Position numbers and translations under genes: made by a program. The notes under the pieces were generated by a model. It saw only the letters and a list, made by a program, of their open reading frames with translations, searched no databases and had not been told where the DNA came from. 64,000 nucleotides of DNA from assembly GCA_021812385.1 (NCBI GenBank), contig JAKANO010000011.1, forward strand, positions 1 through 64,000, written 5' to 3'. The stretch comes from Pseudomonadota bacterium. GTDB lineage: Bacteria; Pseudomonadota; Gammaproteobacteria; Burkholderiales; Thiobacteraceae. This document shows positions 44,875-53,606 of the stretch, in pieces. The stretch's first letter is position 1. The number at the start of each line of letters is the position of its first letter.

Positions 44875-47670
44875 ATGTTTTCGCAAGGCAAATACAAATA
44901 CCTTCCTTACGATGCGCAAGACGAAACTTATTTTGGCTGTCGCCGCGTGCTGGAAGCGGAGTGGGAGTATCTCCTAAAACGGCGCGCGCGCCAGGATGCT
45001 GGTGCAAATAAGACACCCAAAGCCGCGCATGACAAACCCGCCGGGCGTGACGCGCAAACACGAGCGCGCGCTGTCACTTTCTGGGAGCGCATCGCCGCGA
45101 TTTTATTCGGCAAGAAAATCGCGTCCCTGTGCGCGAGCCAAACTGCTCAGCCACAAGGCACGCCCCAGCCTGCACGCGAAAAGCCGCCGCAAGATCTGTC
45201 CGGTATTGCCCTGTCGGGCGGCGGCATCCGCTCCGCGAGTTTTTGCCTGGGCGTGCTGCAAGCCTTGTCCTACGCCGGCTGGCTCAAAAAACTGGATTAT
45301 CTGTCGACGGTATCGGGCGGCGGCTACATCGGCGGTTCGCTCACTTGGTTGCTGCACAAGAAATGGCAGGGCGCCAATGGCGAGGACATACCTTACGGCC
45401 TAGAGCGCAGAAATTTTCCGTATGGCAGCTATCCCATGGTCGGCATGGAAGACCCGGTACACGCAGGGGCAGCCGACTGGAATGTCTACAAAGGGCGCAT
45501 GCTGCGCTACGTGCGCCAACATGCGCGCTACCTGACGCCAGGCGACGGAATCAACATCTTGTCCCTCGTGGCGGTCGTATTGCGCAATTCCTTGTTCAGC
45601 CTGTTCGTCTATGGCGGCGTGCTGGTCGTGCTGTTCGCCATTGCTTGGCCTTATGCGTTCGATCGGGTCGATGGTTTAGCGGCCTTCGGCTTGTTCAAAG
45701 ATTATTTGCCGGGGCTGCGCGGCGACATCAATCGCGCGCAGGGCGCCGCCATGCTCCTGGCCGTGGTGCTGCTCGGCGCGGCCGTGTTGTATGTGGTGCG
45801 GACTTGGCTGCCCAGAAAAATGAGCAGCGGATATCGGCTGCGATATTTTTACGAGCGTTGGATGGGGCGCATGCTGGCGTTGTTGTTGATCCTCACCCTC
45901 ATCGGTTTTATTCCGCAGGTCTATTGCTGGATCGATCAAGCTGGGCGCAGCAAGCCGGAAATATCCCAGCTCAGCTTGAGCGGCAAAGCAGAAAATCTCG
46001 GCGCAGTGTCTCTCAAGGGCGAGATCAAGCGTCACGCAGTTGTCGCGCCTGCCGCTTGCAAAAAACCAGGCGAGGCTGCAACGCAAAACACCAAATGGAG
46101 CTTTGAAAATTTCAAGGCGGCATTCGTGGGCGCGTTTTCCGCCCTGATCGGCGCCATTGCCTCCATCCTGGCTTTTATACAGGAAGGCAAGCGCAAGAAA
46201 AAAATTCCCACCGGTGTGTATGTGGCGATCGCATCGTTCAGCGTGATCTTTGGCCTGCTGTTGCTGGCGTACCATTTTGCCGGCCTGCTGCAGAGCGTGT
46301 CGCCGCTTCAGCCGGGCTGGTGGATGGCGCTGGGGGTGTTGTTCGTGTTTTTTCTGCGCGCGCCCAATCTCAACTATCTTTCCATCCACCGCTATTACCG
46401 CGACCGCTTGATGGAAACCTTCACGCCGGATTTGCCGGATGCGATACACGTGAATGGCCCGGTGCCGGGTGCCGCCAAGTCCGCGGATTCGACGCCGCTG
46501 CATGAAATGCTCAATGAAGCGAATCTCGGGCCGTGGGCGCCTTATCCCATCATCAACACCAACATCGTGCTGGTGTCGTCGGATATTCCCAAGTTTCGCG
46601 GACGCGGCGGCGACAACTTTATCCTGACGCCGAAATTCTGCGGCAGCAACGCCACCGGCTGGTGCGAAACCCGGCACTCGCCTTATGACAATATGACGCT
46701 GCCGACAGCCATCGCGATTTCCGGCGCGGCGGTGCATTCCAATGTCAGCGGCGGCGGCAATGGCTTGACGCGCACGCCGTGGCTGTCGTTTTTGATGGGC
46801 TTCTTCAACATCCGGCTTGGCTATTGGGCGGACAACCCGACGCCAAAATGGCAGCGCTTGTGCCGCATTGCCCAGGCCGAGCAGTGGCAGTTCGAGACGA
46901 ATGAAACCTGCGACTATCCGGCGACGCATGTGTTGTTGAGCCTGTGGAATGGCATGTTTCAAATCTGGTGCCGCTTGGTCAGCAGTATCAAGATGGCGTT
47001 GCAAGGCTTGTTGAGCATCAGCTTGCTCGCCACCACGAGCAAACCCAACGCGCTGTACCCCGGCATTTTTGAAATGTTCCTGCGCAAGAACCTCGACGAA
47101 AACAGCCGCATGGTGCAGTTGAGCGACGGCGGACATTTCGAAAATCTGGGCCTGTACGAACTGGTCCGGCGCAAGCTCAAGCTGATCGTCGTCTGCGATG
47201 GCTCGGCTGATCCACGCTATGGCTTCGAGGATTTGGCCAACGCCATCGAGAAAGTGCGCGCGGATTTTGGCGCCTTGGTGCTGTTCGACAGCGCGGACAT
47301 GGAAACGCTCACGCCCAAAAGCGTGCTGGAGACCGGCGAGAACGCCGGGAAAAAAGTGACTTACGCGGATCGCGGTTATTTGATCGGGCGAGTGCTTTAC
47401 AAGGACCACAAAGAAGAAGCGACCCTGATCTATCTCACGACGGCATTTTTCAAGGATGTGTCGGCCGACCTATATGCCTATCGCAAGGCCCATGACGAAT
47501 TCCCGGATGAGCCGACCATGGATCAGTTTTTCGATGAGCAACAGTTTGAGGCGTATCGCGAACTGGGCTACCAGGCCGCATACCGCTTGATGCACGACCC
47601 GGAAGTGGTGTGGAATGCCGATGTGCACCGCATCCTGGGAAAACCGGATGTGGGAAAGATCGACGCGTGA
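44875..47670 (+). CDS. Membrane-embedded patatin-like phospholipase
   Basis: A 931-residue protein started at ATG 44875 after GGGAGGAAAG. The patatin domain is split around a membrane region: the oxyanion loop GGGIR (115-119), nucleophile S147 in STVSGGGYIGG, and the catalytic D751 in LSDGGHFENLGLYEL. Between them lie about six hydrophobic segments (e.g. LFSLFVYGGVLVVLFAIAWP, MLLAVVLLGAAVLYVV, MLALLLILTLIGFIPQVY, GVYVAIASFSVIFGLLLLAY). It should hydrolyse membrane lipids at the inner membrane. It is followed by a membrane protein, a hydrolase and a lipoprotein, probably one operon. Confidence 0.88.
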   Translation: MFSQGKYKYLPYDAQDETYFGCRRVLEAEWEYLLKRRARQDAGANKTPKAAHDKPAGRDAQTRARAVTFWERIAAILFGKKIASLCASQTAQPQGTPQPAREKPPQDLSGIALSGGGIRSASFCLGVLQALSYAGWLKKLDYLSTVSGGGYIGGSLTWLLHKKWQGANGEDIPYGLERRNFPYGSYPMVGMEDPVHAGAADWNVYKGRMLRYVRQHARYLTPGDGINILSLVAVVLRNSLFSLFVYGGVLVVLFAIAWPYAFDRVDGLAAFGLFKDYLPGLRGDINRAQGAAMLLAVVLLGAAVLYVVRTWLPRKMSSGYRLRYFYERWMGRMLALLLILTLIGFIPQVYCWIDQAGRSKPEISQLSLSGKAENLGAVSLKGEIKRHAVVAPAACKKPGEAATQNTKWSFENFKAAFVGAFSALIGAIASILAFIQEGKRKKKIPTGVYVAIASFSVIFGLLLLAYHFAGLLQSVSPLQPGWWMALGVLFVFFLRAPNLNYLSIHRYYRDRLMETFTPDLPDAIHVNGPVPGAAKSADSTPLHEMLNEANLGPWAPYPIINTNIVLVSSDIPKFRGRGGDNFILTPKFCGSNATGWCETRHSPYDNMTLPTAIAISGAAVHSNVSGGGNGLTRTPWLSFLMGFFNIRLGYWADNPTPKWQRLCRIAQAEQWQFETNETCDYPATHVLLSLWNGMFQIWCRLVSSIKMALQGLLSISLLATTSKPNALYPGIFEMFLRKNLDENSRMVQLSDGGHFENLGLYELVRRKLKLIVVCDGSADPRYGFEDLANAIEKVRADFGALVLFDSADMETLTPKSVLETGENAGKKVTYADRGYLIGRVLYKDHKEEATLIYLTTAFFKDVSADLYAYRKAHDEFPDEPTMDQFFDEQQFEAYRELGYQAAYRLMHDPEVVWNADVHRILGKPDVGKIDA

Positions 47671-47718
47671 TGGGCTTTATCTACCGAGATTAAGAACGAT
47701 TCATGAGAGGAGAAAGAA

Positions 47719-48465
47719 ATGCTGGGTACCAATGAAGCCGTAGCGGTGATTGATGCGATCACACAGCATACGCTGGATTATGCCTTGTTGTTGGCCGCTA
47801 TCGGCACGCTGTCCATGGCTTTTATCGAAGTGTTGAAAGGGGTCTTTGCCCTGCGTCGTCAATTTCACCGGCAGCAGGTCAAGCGCTGGATCTGCAGCGC
47901 CAGCGCCCGTCATGAACTGTTGGTGCTGGCGACGGGTGGTGAAGAATACGCCAATGTGCTGTTCGATCAGCCGATAGAGCGCATGATGGGGCAGATCCAG
48001 GCAGCGGCCAATTTAGCGCTGGAATACCCCGACCGCTACCCGCATGTCTATAAATTCTTCACCGAAGAAAATCTGGAAATCGGCGCGGAAGCCGATGCCG
48101 ACAAGAGCGACCGCAAGATCTGGGAGGCCTATGCGCAGGACGTGGCAAAGAGCGGCGTGAAAGCCCACGCCAAGGAAGAAATGAGCCGCGCCGCGCAGCA
48201 AGCGCGCGTGCGTCTCGGCAATTTGATTGCGCGCCGGCTAGATTCCTTCCAGAATCGCACCCAGTATTTGTGGGCACGCTATAACCAAGCCGCCTCCGTT
48301 GCGATCGGCGCCGGCGTGAGTGCCTTTGCCCTGAACCAAGGAACCAAGATGGACGGCGTGAATGGTTATTTAATCCTGATCAGCCTGTCCTTGCTGGCCG
48401 GCATGCTCGCGCCGTTTGCCAAGGATGTGGTCACGGCAGTCAGCGGCATTCGCACCAAGGCCTAA
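47719..48465 (+). CDS. Membrane protein of unknown function
   Basis: A 248-residue protein with AGAGGAGAAAG upstream of its ATG. An N-terminal helix (TLDYALLLAAIGTLSMAFIE), a soluble middle of about 130 residues rich in Ala and charged helix (YPDRYPHVYKFFTEENLEIG, VKAHAKEEMSRAAQQARVRL), and two C-terminal helices (AASVAIGAGVSAFAL; GYLILISLSLLAGMLAPFA). It lies between the patatin and hydrolase genes, with three bases to the latter. It may be a membrane scaffold for its neighbours; no family recognised. Confidence 0.78.
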   Translation: MLGTNEAVAVIDAITQHTLDYALLLAAIGTLSMAFIEVLKGVFALRRQFHRQQVKRWICSASARHELLVLATGGEEYANVLFDQPIERMMGQIQAAANLALEYPDRYPHVYKFFTEENLEIGAEADADKSDRKIWEAYAQDVAKSGVKAHAKEEMSRAAQQARVRLGNLIARRLDSFQNRTQYLWARYNQAASVAIGAGVSAFALNQGTKMDGVNGYLILISLSLLAGMLAPFAKDVVTAVSGIRTKA

Positions 48466-48468
48466 GCC

Positions 48469-49413
48469 ATGGCCGACGTGCAACGCATTACGCTCTCCTT
48501 GCGCCTGCAAGATGTGGGCGGGGAGGTCAACATCGATCCTGCGGTATCCGATGCCGGCTTGCTGAGCAGCGCGCAGCATCTGGTGTTGTTGATTCACGGC
48601 TACAACAACAGCTACAAAGATGCGGTCGATGCCTATAACGGCTTTCATGCGCGCCAAAAAGAGCTGGACAGCGCTGCGCGCTACGGCCTGGGCCGCACCT
48701 TCGTCGAAGTGTATTGGCCGGGCGATGCCGACTGGGGCGTGGCCTCGTTTCTGTATTACATGGGCAGCATCGCGCATGCCAAGGAAAGCGCCGCCGTGCT
48801 GGCGCATTATCTGCTGACCCAGGCGGGCGGCGCGCGCATCGATATCGTGGCGCATTCCATGGGCTGCCGCGTGGGCTTGGAGTTGTTGTATGCGCTGGAT
48901 ACGCAACAGGCCACGCTCAATATCGGGCGCATCGTGTGCATGGCGGGCGCGGTGCCGACTTTCATGCTGGTCGACGCCCAGCCGCCGCGCCGCTTACGCC
49001 CGGCCTATGACCGGGTGTTGCGCGAAGGCGCGCGCAGCCTGTATTCCGGCGCGGATATGGTGCTGGCGGCCGCCTTCCCCGCCGGCCAATCGCTCGCAGC
49101 GGGCGAGGAAGGCGCAACGCCGAGCGCGCTCGGCCACGCGTTTTGGGTGGATGCCAGCGTGCCATTGAATCTGGGCCAAGCCGAAAACCCCGGCGCCGGC
49201 CATAGCGATTACTGGGGCTGGAATACCAAGCCCCAAGCCTTGCAATGCGCCCAACACGCCGCGCGCGAAGTGCGCGGCTATTTGCAGTTTCCTTCTGCCG
49301 GCAGCCGCGAGGTCGGCGCGCGCACGCTGCTCGAAGCCAAGGCGATTGAAGCGCGCGAACTGGTGCAGCAGCGCGAGATCGCGGAGCGCGAAGCGCAGTA
49401 TCGGGCGCCTTGA
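48469..49413 (+). CDS. Alpha/beta hydrolase (DUF900-like)
   Basis: A 314-residue cytoplasmic hydrolase. HLVLLIHGYNNSYKDAVDAY gives the oxyanion region, then A-H-S130-M-G-C nucleophile elbow in IDIVAHSMGCRVGLELLYAL, resembling DUF900/lipase-like proteins. The C-terminus is a charged helical tail (LLEAKAIEARELVQQREIAE). No signal peptide is seen. It starts three bases after the upstream membrane-protein gene, indicating translational coupling. Together with the patatin it gives the operon two potential lipid or ester hydrolases. Confidence 0.85.
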   Translation: MADVQRITLSLRLQDVGGEVNIDPAVSDAGLLSSAQHLVLLIHGYNNSYKDAVDAYNGFHARQKELDSAARYGLGRTFVEVYWPGDADWGVASFLYYMGSIAHAKESAAVLAHYLLTQAGGARIDIVAHSMGCRVGLELLYALDTQQATLNIGRIVCMAGAVPTFMLVDAQPPRRLRPAYDRVLREGARSLYSGADMVLAAAFPAGQSLAAGEEGATPSALGHAFWVDASVPLNLGQAENPGAGHSDYWGWNTKPQALQCAQHAAREVRGYLQFPSAGSREVGARTLLEAKAIEARELVQQREIAEREAQYRAP

Positions 49414-49442
49414 AGCCTATTCGCGCCAGGGGAATAAAACGC

Positions 49443-50111
49443 ATGCAAATGACTGACGCGACAAAACGCCTGCTGGCTTATGCCCTGTGCGTGCTGCCGC
49501 TCTTGTTCGGTTGCGCCGGTGTGCCGCGGCCGCAAGCGCTTGCGCCGGAATCCTGTTGGCGCAAGCAAGAACAGTCGCCGGAACGCATGCGCATGTATCC
49601 GCAACTTGGCGCAGCGCAAATCCTATCCGCGGCGGAGCAAGTGCTGCGCCTCTCCGGCGGGCAAGACATGCAGGTGGAGCGCACGGCGCACGATCTGCGC
49701 GCGGAATTTCATCGCACACGAACGTTTTATGCGTTCCTGGTCGCGCATCAAGCCAGCGTCTGGGACCGCTGGGTGGTGGCGACGCGCAGCGAAGGCGAGG
49801 CGACGCGGGTTTGCGTGTGGGTGCAAGGACAATACTTCAGCGATACCTTCGTGTTCGGCGCGGAGCCGGTGACGCATGTGATCTATCCGGCCAGCAGCAT
49901 TGAGCAAGCACCCGGCCAAGGCTTCAAGCCGCGCGCCAAAGCCTACCCGGTACGCTATGCAACGTTTTGGCGGCGGTTGGAATATGTATTGGGCCTTAAC
50001 CGCGCAGGCTGGCGTTGCGAGGACGCAATGTCCAATGGCAAAGCCCAGGCCTGGGACCCGCTGTGCCATGCCTTGGCGGATGCGGCGGCGCCGGGCGGAT
50101 CACCGGAATAA
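49443..50111 (+). CDS. Lipoprotein, last gene of the patatin operon
   Basis: A 222-residue lipoprotein: ATG 49443 follows AGGGGAAT, and the signal ends in the lipobox L-F-G-C (YALCVLPLLFGCAGVP). The mature domain contains three further Cys (ESCWRKQE, TRVCVWVQ, GWRCEDAM, DPLCHALA give four in total), which suggests disulphides, and the stretch RTFYAFLVAHQASVWDRWVV. The family is unknown to me. It completes the operon after the hydrolase (30 bases apart) and probably sits in the outer membrane facing the periplasm. Confidence 0.78.
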   Translation: MQMTDATKRLLAYALCVLPLLFGCAGVPRPQALAPESCWRKQEQSPERMRMYPQLGAAQILSAAEQVLRLSGGQDMQVERTAHDLRAEFHRTRTFYAFLVAHQASVWDRWVVATRSEGEATRVCVWVQGQYFSDTFVFGAEPVTHVIYPASSIEQAPGQGFKPRAKAYPVRYATFWRRLEYVLGLNRAGWRCEDAMSNGKAQAWDPLCHALADAAAPGGSPE

Positions 50112-50117
50112 AGGCCG

Positions 50118-50165
50118 CTATTTCATGCGCGATGCGGTCTTGAGCGTAGCGCCGGCGATCAGCGG
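50118..50165 (-). pseudogene. Possible 3' remnant of a flavin reductase-like gene
   Basis: On the minus strand this piece reads LIAGATLKTASRMK then stop, close to the last residues MIAGPTVKTTSKMK of the flavin reductase-like gene at 36188-36727; the flanking GCNGCTATTTCAT is also shared. It is only 15 codons, so the match is suggestive. It lies beyond the stop of the glutaredoxin-like gene. Confidence 0.45.
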
Positions 50166-50194
50166 CGCTTCAAGTTTGAATGCATTTATTGTGC

Positions 50195-50830
50195 TTATCG
50201 AATCGCCGCCACCGCATCCTTGATCTCGCCTTCTTTGTAACCGTCGAAACGTTGATACCCCACATACGTCAAGGGATAGCCATTGCCTTGCAGAATGGTG
50301 TAAGCGGTCTGCGCCGCCGCGGATTTCTCCGGGTCGAGCTCGATGAACGGGATGTTGTGGCTGTTGAGATAAGCCCTTTGTTTCTTGCAAAAAGCGCACC
50401 ACTCCGTGCCATACATCACCACCATGGCGCGTCCATTGTCGTCAAAATGATTTTGCATGGCCAAGCGCTCGCTGCGGCTCAACACCTCCGGCCCTAAATT
50501 TTTGGCCAAGGCCCCGATGATCGCAAACTTGTCGCCGGCCGCGCTGTCATTGCCGACTTGAATCAGCGGATAGCGCCGCACCCCATACTTCGCGCCTTCC
50601 GGCGTGGCGATATCAACCAGCGCATAATCGATTTTCCGGTTTTGCAGCAGCGCTTCGATTTCAGCGCATGGCGCTTCACAGCCTGGCCCGACGAACAGCC
50701 GCACCATCGCCTTCCCATCGGCATCGAATGCGCCGGGTTTTTTCAGGAACGGCAAATGTTCAAAGGCGCCGACGGAATAGAGCTTGTAGCCGCCGAAAAT
50801 CAGTACGGCCAGGATGATGAGCTTCTTCAT
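50195..50830 (-). CDS. Membrane-anchored tandem thioredoxin-fold protein
   Basis: A 211-residue protein with an N-terminal anchor (KKLIILAVLIFGGYKLYSVG). Two glutaredoxin-like repeats follow: the first with C-E-A-P-C (LFVGPGCEAPCAEIEALLQN), the second with C-A-F-C (VMYGTEWCAFCKKQRAYLNS). The second half is nearest to classical glutaredoxins; the first has an altered active site with three intervening residues. It may reduce or shuffle disulphides at the membrane; the active side of the membrane is uncertain. An internally deleted copy lies at 42721-42917. Confidence 0.83.
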   Translation of the reverse strand: MKKLIILAVLIFGGYKLYSVGAFEHLPFLKKPGAFDADGKAMVRLFVGPGCEAPCAEIEALLQNRKIDYALVDIATPEGAKYGVRRYPLIQVGNDSAAGDKFAIIGALAKNLGPEVLSRSERLAMQNHFDDNGRAMVVMYGTEWCAFCKKQRAYLNSHNIPFIELDPEKSAAAQTAYTILQGNGYPLTYVGYQRFDGYKEGEIKDAVAAIR

Positions 50831-50924
50831 GCGATGCCTTTTATAGTTTTAATTTCCAAGCTGTGTTCGCCTGCAATGACCGCCTCAGCGTTCCGCAATT
50901 CATCGACGCTGAGACTATGCGTTA

Positions 50925-51638
50925 TCAGCGCACCAACCAACTTGCAAATTGCTGCCATGCAGGCGTGCCAGCCAGCAGGAAGCGCAAGGGATGCGATGCC
51001 ACGATCAACAGCGCGCCCCATCCGAACGCCGGATGCAATCTGCGCTGTTTAACGGTGTCGTAAACCACGCAACAAAGCACGACCAAATCGGTGAGGCCGA
51101 AAAACATCGGCAAGCCGCCCGCTTGAATGAAATCCAGCGGGATGCGCGATATCGCCGCCGTCAACATGCCCACACAAGAAAGCAACATCAAACGCCGGTG
51201 TATATCGCTGCGTCTGCGGAAGTAAAGTCCGGTCCCCACGAGGAGCGCGAATACCAGCATATCGCCCAAGGGAATCGCCAAAAATATCAGCGGTGGCGGC
51301 CCCGGCGTGTGGCCGAGCTTGGCCGCCGTGATGGCGGTCGCGGTGCCCACGATCAGCACTGCAGCGGCGACGAGCGCCCCGAACACACCGACGCGGCGAT
51401 GCAGATCGGTGCGGCGCGTCGCCACCAAGCGTACCTGCACCAAGAAAAGCACGAACCAGAGCGACATCACAAAACCGTGGGCGTGCAGCAGCGTGGGCAG
51501 TTCCGGCGTCCCGAAGCTTGTTTTCAGAAAGTAAGTGCGGGCGAATCCCGCAAACACGATGGCGATGGCCACCATCGCTGCCCATGTATAGAGTCGGCGG
51601 TCTGTAGTACTGCTTAAGGCGTTCGGTTTTACTGACAT
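50925..51638 (-). CDS. Seven-helix membrane protein of unknown function
   Basis: A 237-residue integral membrane protein with about seven helices (MVAIAIVFAGFARTYFL, FVMSLWFVLFLVQVRLVA, ALVAAAVLIVGTATAIT, FLAIPLGDMLVFALLVGTGL, LMLLSCVGMLTAAIS). Conserved-looking positions include HAHGFVMSLWF, DLHRRVGVFG and DIHRRLMLLS; the repeated D-x-H-R-R suggests an internal duplication and the His residues could bind haem or metal. AAGGAGAGC precedes the ATG. It belongs to a widespread uncharacterised group. Confidence 0.82.
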   Translation of the reverse strand: MSVKPNALSSTTDRRLYTWAAMVAIAIVFAGFARTYFLKTSFGTPELPTLLHAHGFVMSLWFVLFLVQVRLVATRRTDLHRRVGVFGALVAAAVLIVGTATAITAAKLGHTPGPPPLIFLAIPLGDMLVFALLVGTGLYFRRRSDIHRRLMLLSCVGMLTAAISRIPLDFIQAGGLPMFFGLTDLVVLCCVVYDTVKQRRLHPAFGWGALLIVASHPLRFLLAGTPAWQQFASWLVR

Positions 51639-51876
51639 ATGAGCTCTCCTTATTAGGTTTGTTTTGAGCGGACGAACATATAAATTATGCTACTTGCTGT
51701 TGCAAGATGCCAGCTTGCGCAAGGCGCATTGCACCCTGGGCGGGCTAAGCTTTCTAAGCAGCGCGCTTTACAACGGCGGGATAGGCCGGCTGTGGCATGG
51801 ACAGAGCCACAAGAAGTCATTGCCAAAAGTAGCGATCGAATTTTCTGCTTGCGTTTGATTTGTTGCGCAGAGCAAC

Positions 51877-53469
51877 TTATTCGGCGGAGCCTGAACCTGA
51901 GCCTGAACTGGCGCAGGCCTGCGCCAGTTGGGCGCGGTAAGCCTTGGCCTGTTCGCGCTTGCCGGCCAATTCGGCAGCGCGTGCTGCGCCGTAGAGCGCG
52001 TCATAGCGGTTTGGGTTGAACTTCAGGTCCCGTTCGTAATTTTCCAAGGCCTCCTGCGGGCGTTGCAGTTCGAGCAACATATCCGCCAGCATTTCGCGCG
52101 CCGTCAGTCCCAGGTCGGGATCGATAGCGGTTTCTTCTTGCTGCGCCAGCCCGCGCAGGAGCGCAAGCGCTGCGTCATGCTTGCCTTCCGCATGGTAGAT
52201 CCAGGCCTGGGCTTGGCGCATGTTTTGCGCCACCGCCTCGGCAAATCCAGTTCTCTTCTGCGCCAAAAGTCCCTGGTGAATGGATGCAAGCTCGGCCAGG
52301 TCCTGGCGCGCTCCGGCGAGATCGCCGGTGCGGGCCTTGCCGATGGCGCGCGCCCAGTAAATTCTCGCGTTGTACCCTGGTTCGGCTTCTGCTACGGGGG
52401 TGAGCGCCGCCGCTTCCGCCCAGCGATGCAGTTCCAGCGGATAAAGCGCCTCGAACAGGGTGAGGTCGGGCAGGCGCTGATCCATTCCGCCGCCGTGCAG
52501 GCCCTTCATCGGCGGCATGGCCTTGAGTTCGGCAAGAAGCTGCCGTGCCTGCGTTTCCTGCCTGCATTGCAGATAAGCGTAGAAGAGAAATCGCATGGCA
52601 TGGAACTGATGGCTTCCGCCGCCCATGTGCAGGGCAATGGCGCGGCGGCTGGCGGCGATGGAAGCGCGGTTCGAGGCAATGTCCTCCTGCCACATGCCCA
52701 AGCGCGCAAAAATATGCGACGGCATGTGCAAGGCATGCGGGGCGGTCGGCGCAATCTTCGCATAGCGCTGCGCCGCCGGAAGGCCGAGCCGCGCCATGCT
52801 GGGAATGTCGTAGGCGTGAATCAGGTAGTGCGCCGCGCCGGGGTGGTCGGGCTCTTCGGCAAACAGTTTCTCCAGGATTGCGGCCGCTTTCTTGCGGTTG
52901 GTGTAGGCGGTGTCATCGTCGCGTTCCGAGGCCAGCAGCGACAAGGCATAGAAGGCCGCCGCCTCGTGGTCCTGCGGATAGTCGCGGTACAACTTTTCCA
53001 TGGCTTGGGAGTAGGCGCTGGCCCGCGCCTCGTGGCTGCGCTTGGCGTAGTCCGAATAAAAAACTTTGATCGCGGCGATATACGCGCGTTCGCGTGGGGA
53101 TTTAGGATGCAGCGCTTCTGCCTGCTCAGCTTCGGCCAACCCGCGCTTGAGCGTGGCGGCATTCGGCTGGCTCCAGAGCGGGTGCCACAAATTCATGGCG
53201 AGGCCCCAATGCGCCATGCCACAGCGCGGATCTTCCTGGGCCGCCTGTTCGAACGCCTTCTCGGATTCCTCGTACCAGAAAGAATGCAGCATGGCCACGC
53301 CGCTCGCGAAAGTCTTCTGCGCCGGCGCCGAGCAGGAGACAGCAAAATGCACCGTGCCCACCATGCCTAATGGGTCAGAGGCGGGTTCTGCGCTGCGCTG
53401 ATTCGGTTCCGCCAACGCTGCAACAGAAAACAGAACCCCAAACGCGCACCAGCCAAGATAGGTATTCAT
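51877..53469 (-). CDS. Exported TPR-repeat protein
   Basis: A 530-residue protein started at ATG 53469, giving a signal peptide (YLGWCAFGVLFSVAALAEP). The mature protein is a helical solenoid of tetratricopeptide-like repeats (EESEKAFEQAAQEDPRCGMA, HEAAAFYALSLLASERDDDT, HPGAAHYLIHAYDIPSMARL, RPQEALENYERDLKFNPNRY). HLIHAYD-like His-rich stretches (APHALHMPSHIFARLGMWQE) are typical of a group of bacterial secreted TPR proteins. The C-terminus is a short SGSGSGS tail encoded by a GCCTGA-type microsatellite. It may assemble partner proteins in the periplasm. Confidence 0.88.
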   Translation of the reverse strand: MNTYLGWCAFGVLFSVAALAEPNQRSAEPASDPLGMVGTVHFAVSCSAPAQKTFASGVAMLHSFWYEESEKAFEQAAQEDPRCGMAHWGLAMNLWHPLWSQPNAATLKRGLAEAEQAEALHPKSPRERAYIAAIKVFYSDYAKRSHEARASAYSQAMEKLYRDYPQDHEAAAFYALSLLASERDDDTAYTNRKKAAAILEKLFAEEPDHPGAAHYLIHAYDIPSMARLGLPAAQRYAKIAPTAPHALHMPSHIFARLGMWQEDIASNRASIAASRRAIALHMGGGSHQFHAMRFLFYAYLQCRQETQARQLLAELKAMPPMKGLHGGGMDQRLPDLTLFEALYPLELHRWAEAAALTPVAEAEPGYNARIYWARAIGKARTGDLAGARQDLAELASIHQGLLAQKRTGFAEAVAQNMRQAQAWIYHAEGKHDAALALLRGLAQQEETAIDPDLGLTAREMLADMLLELQRPQEALENYERDLKFNPNRYDALYGAARAAELAGKREQAKAYRAQLAQACASSGSGSGSAE

Positions 53470-53606
53470 ACAATAAAGTATAGGAAAGATAGGCTTCTTT
53501 TGCCGCGCTGCTCGCGGGGTAGCCCGCCAGCGCCGAATGCGCAATCCAGGAAATCCACGTCGCGGGTCAAGGCGATATGGAAAAAAATCGACACTGGGCC
53601 TACTGG

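Noticed and set aside
45676..47409. 577-codon open frame on the minus strand opposite the patatin gene
   Set aside because: Shadow of a protein with conserved patatin motifs; the antisense translation is Arg/Gln/His-rich without domains.
51664..51858. 64-codon plus-strand frame upstream of the seven-helix protein gene
   Set aside because: No ribosome-binding site, no motif, and it overlaps the promoter region of the minus-strand gene.
51928..53370. 480-codon open frame on the plus strand opposite the TPR gene
   Set aside because: It is the antisense of a well-supported secreted TPR protein; no ribosome-binding site, and composition is typical of a shadow frame in GC-rich DNA.
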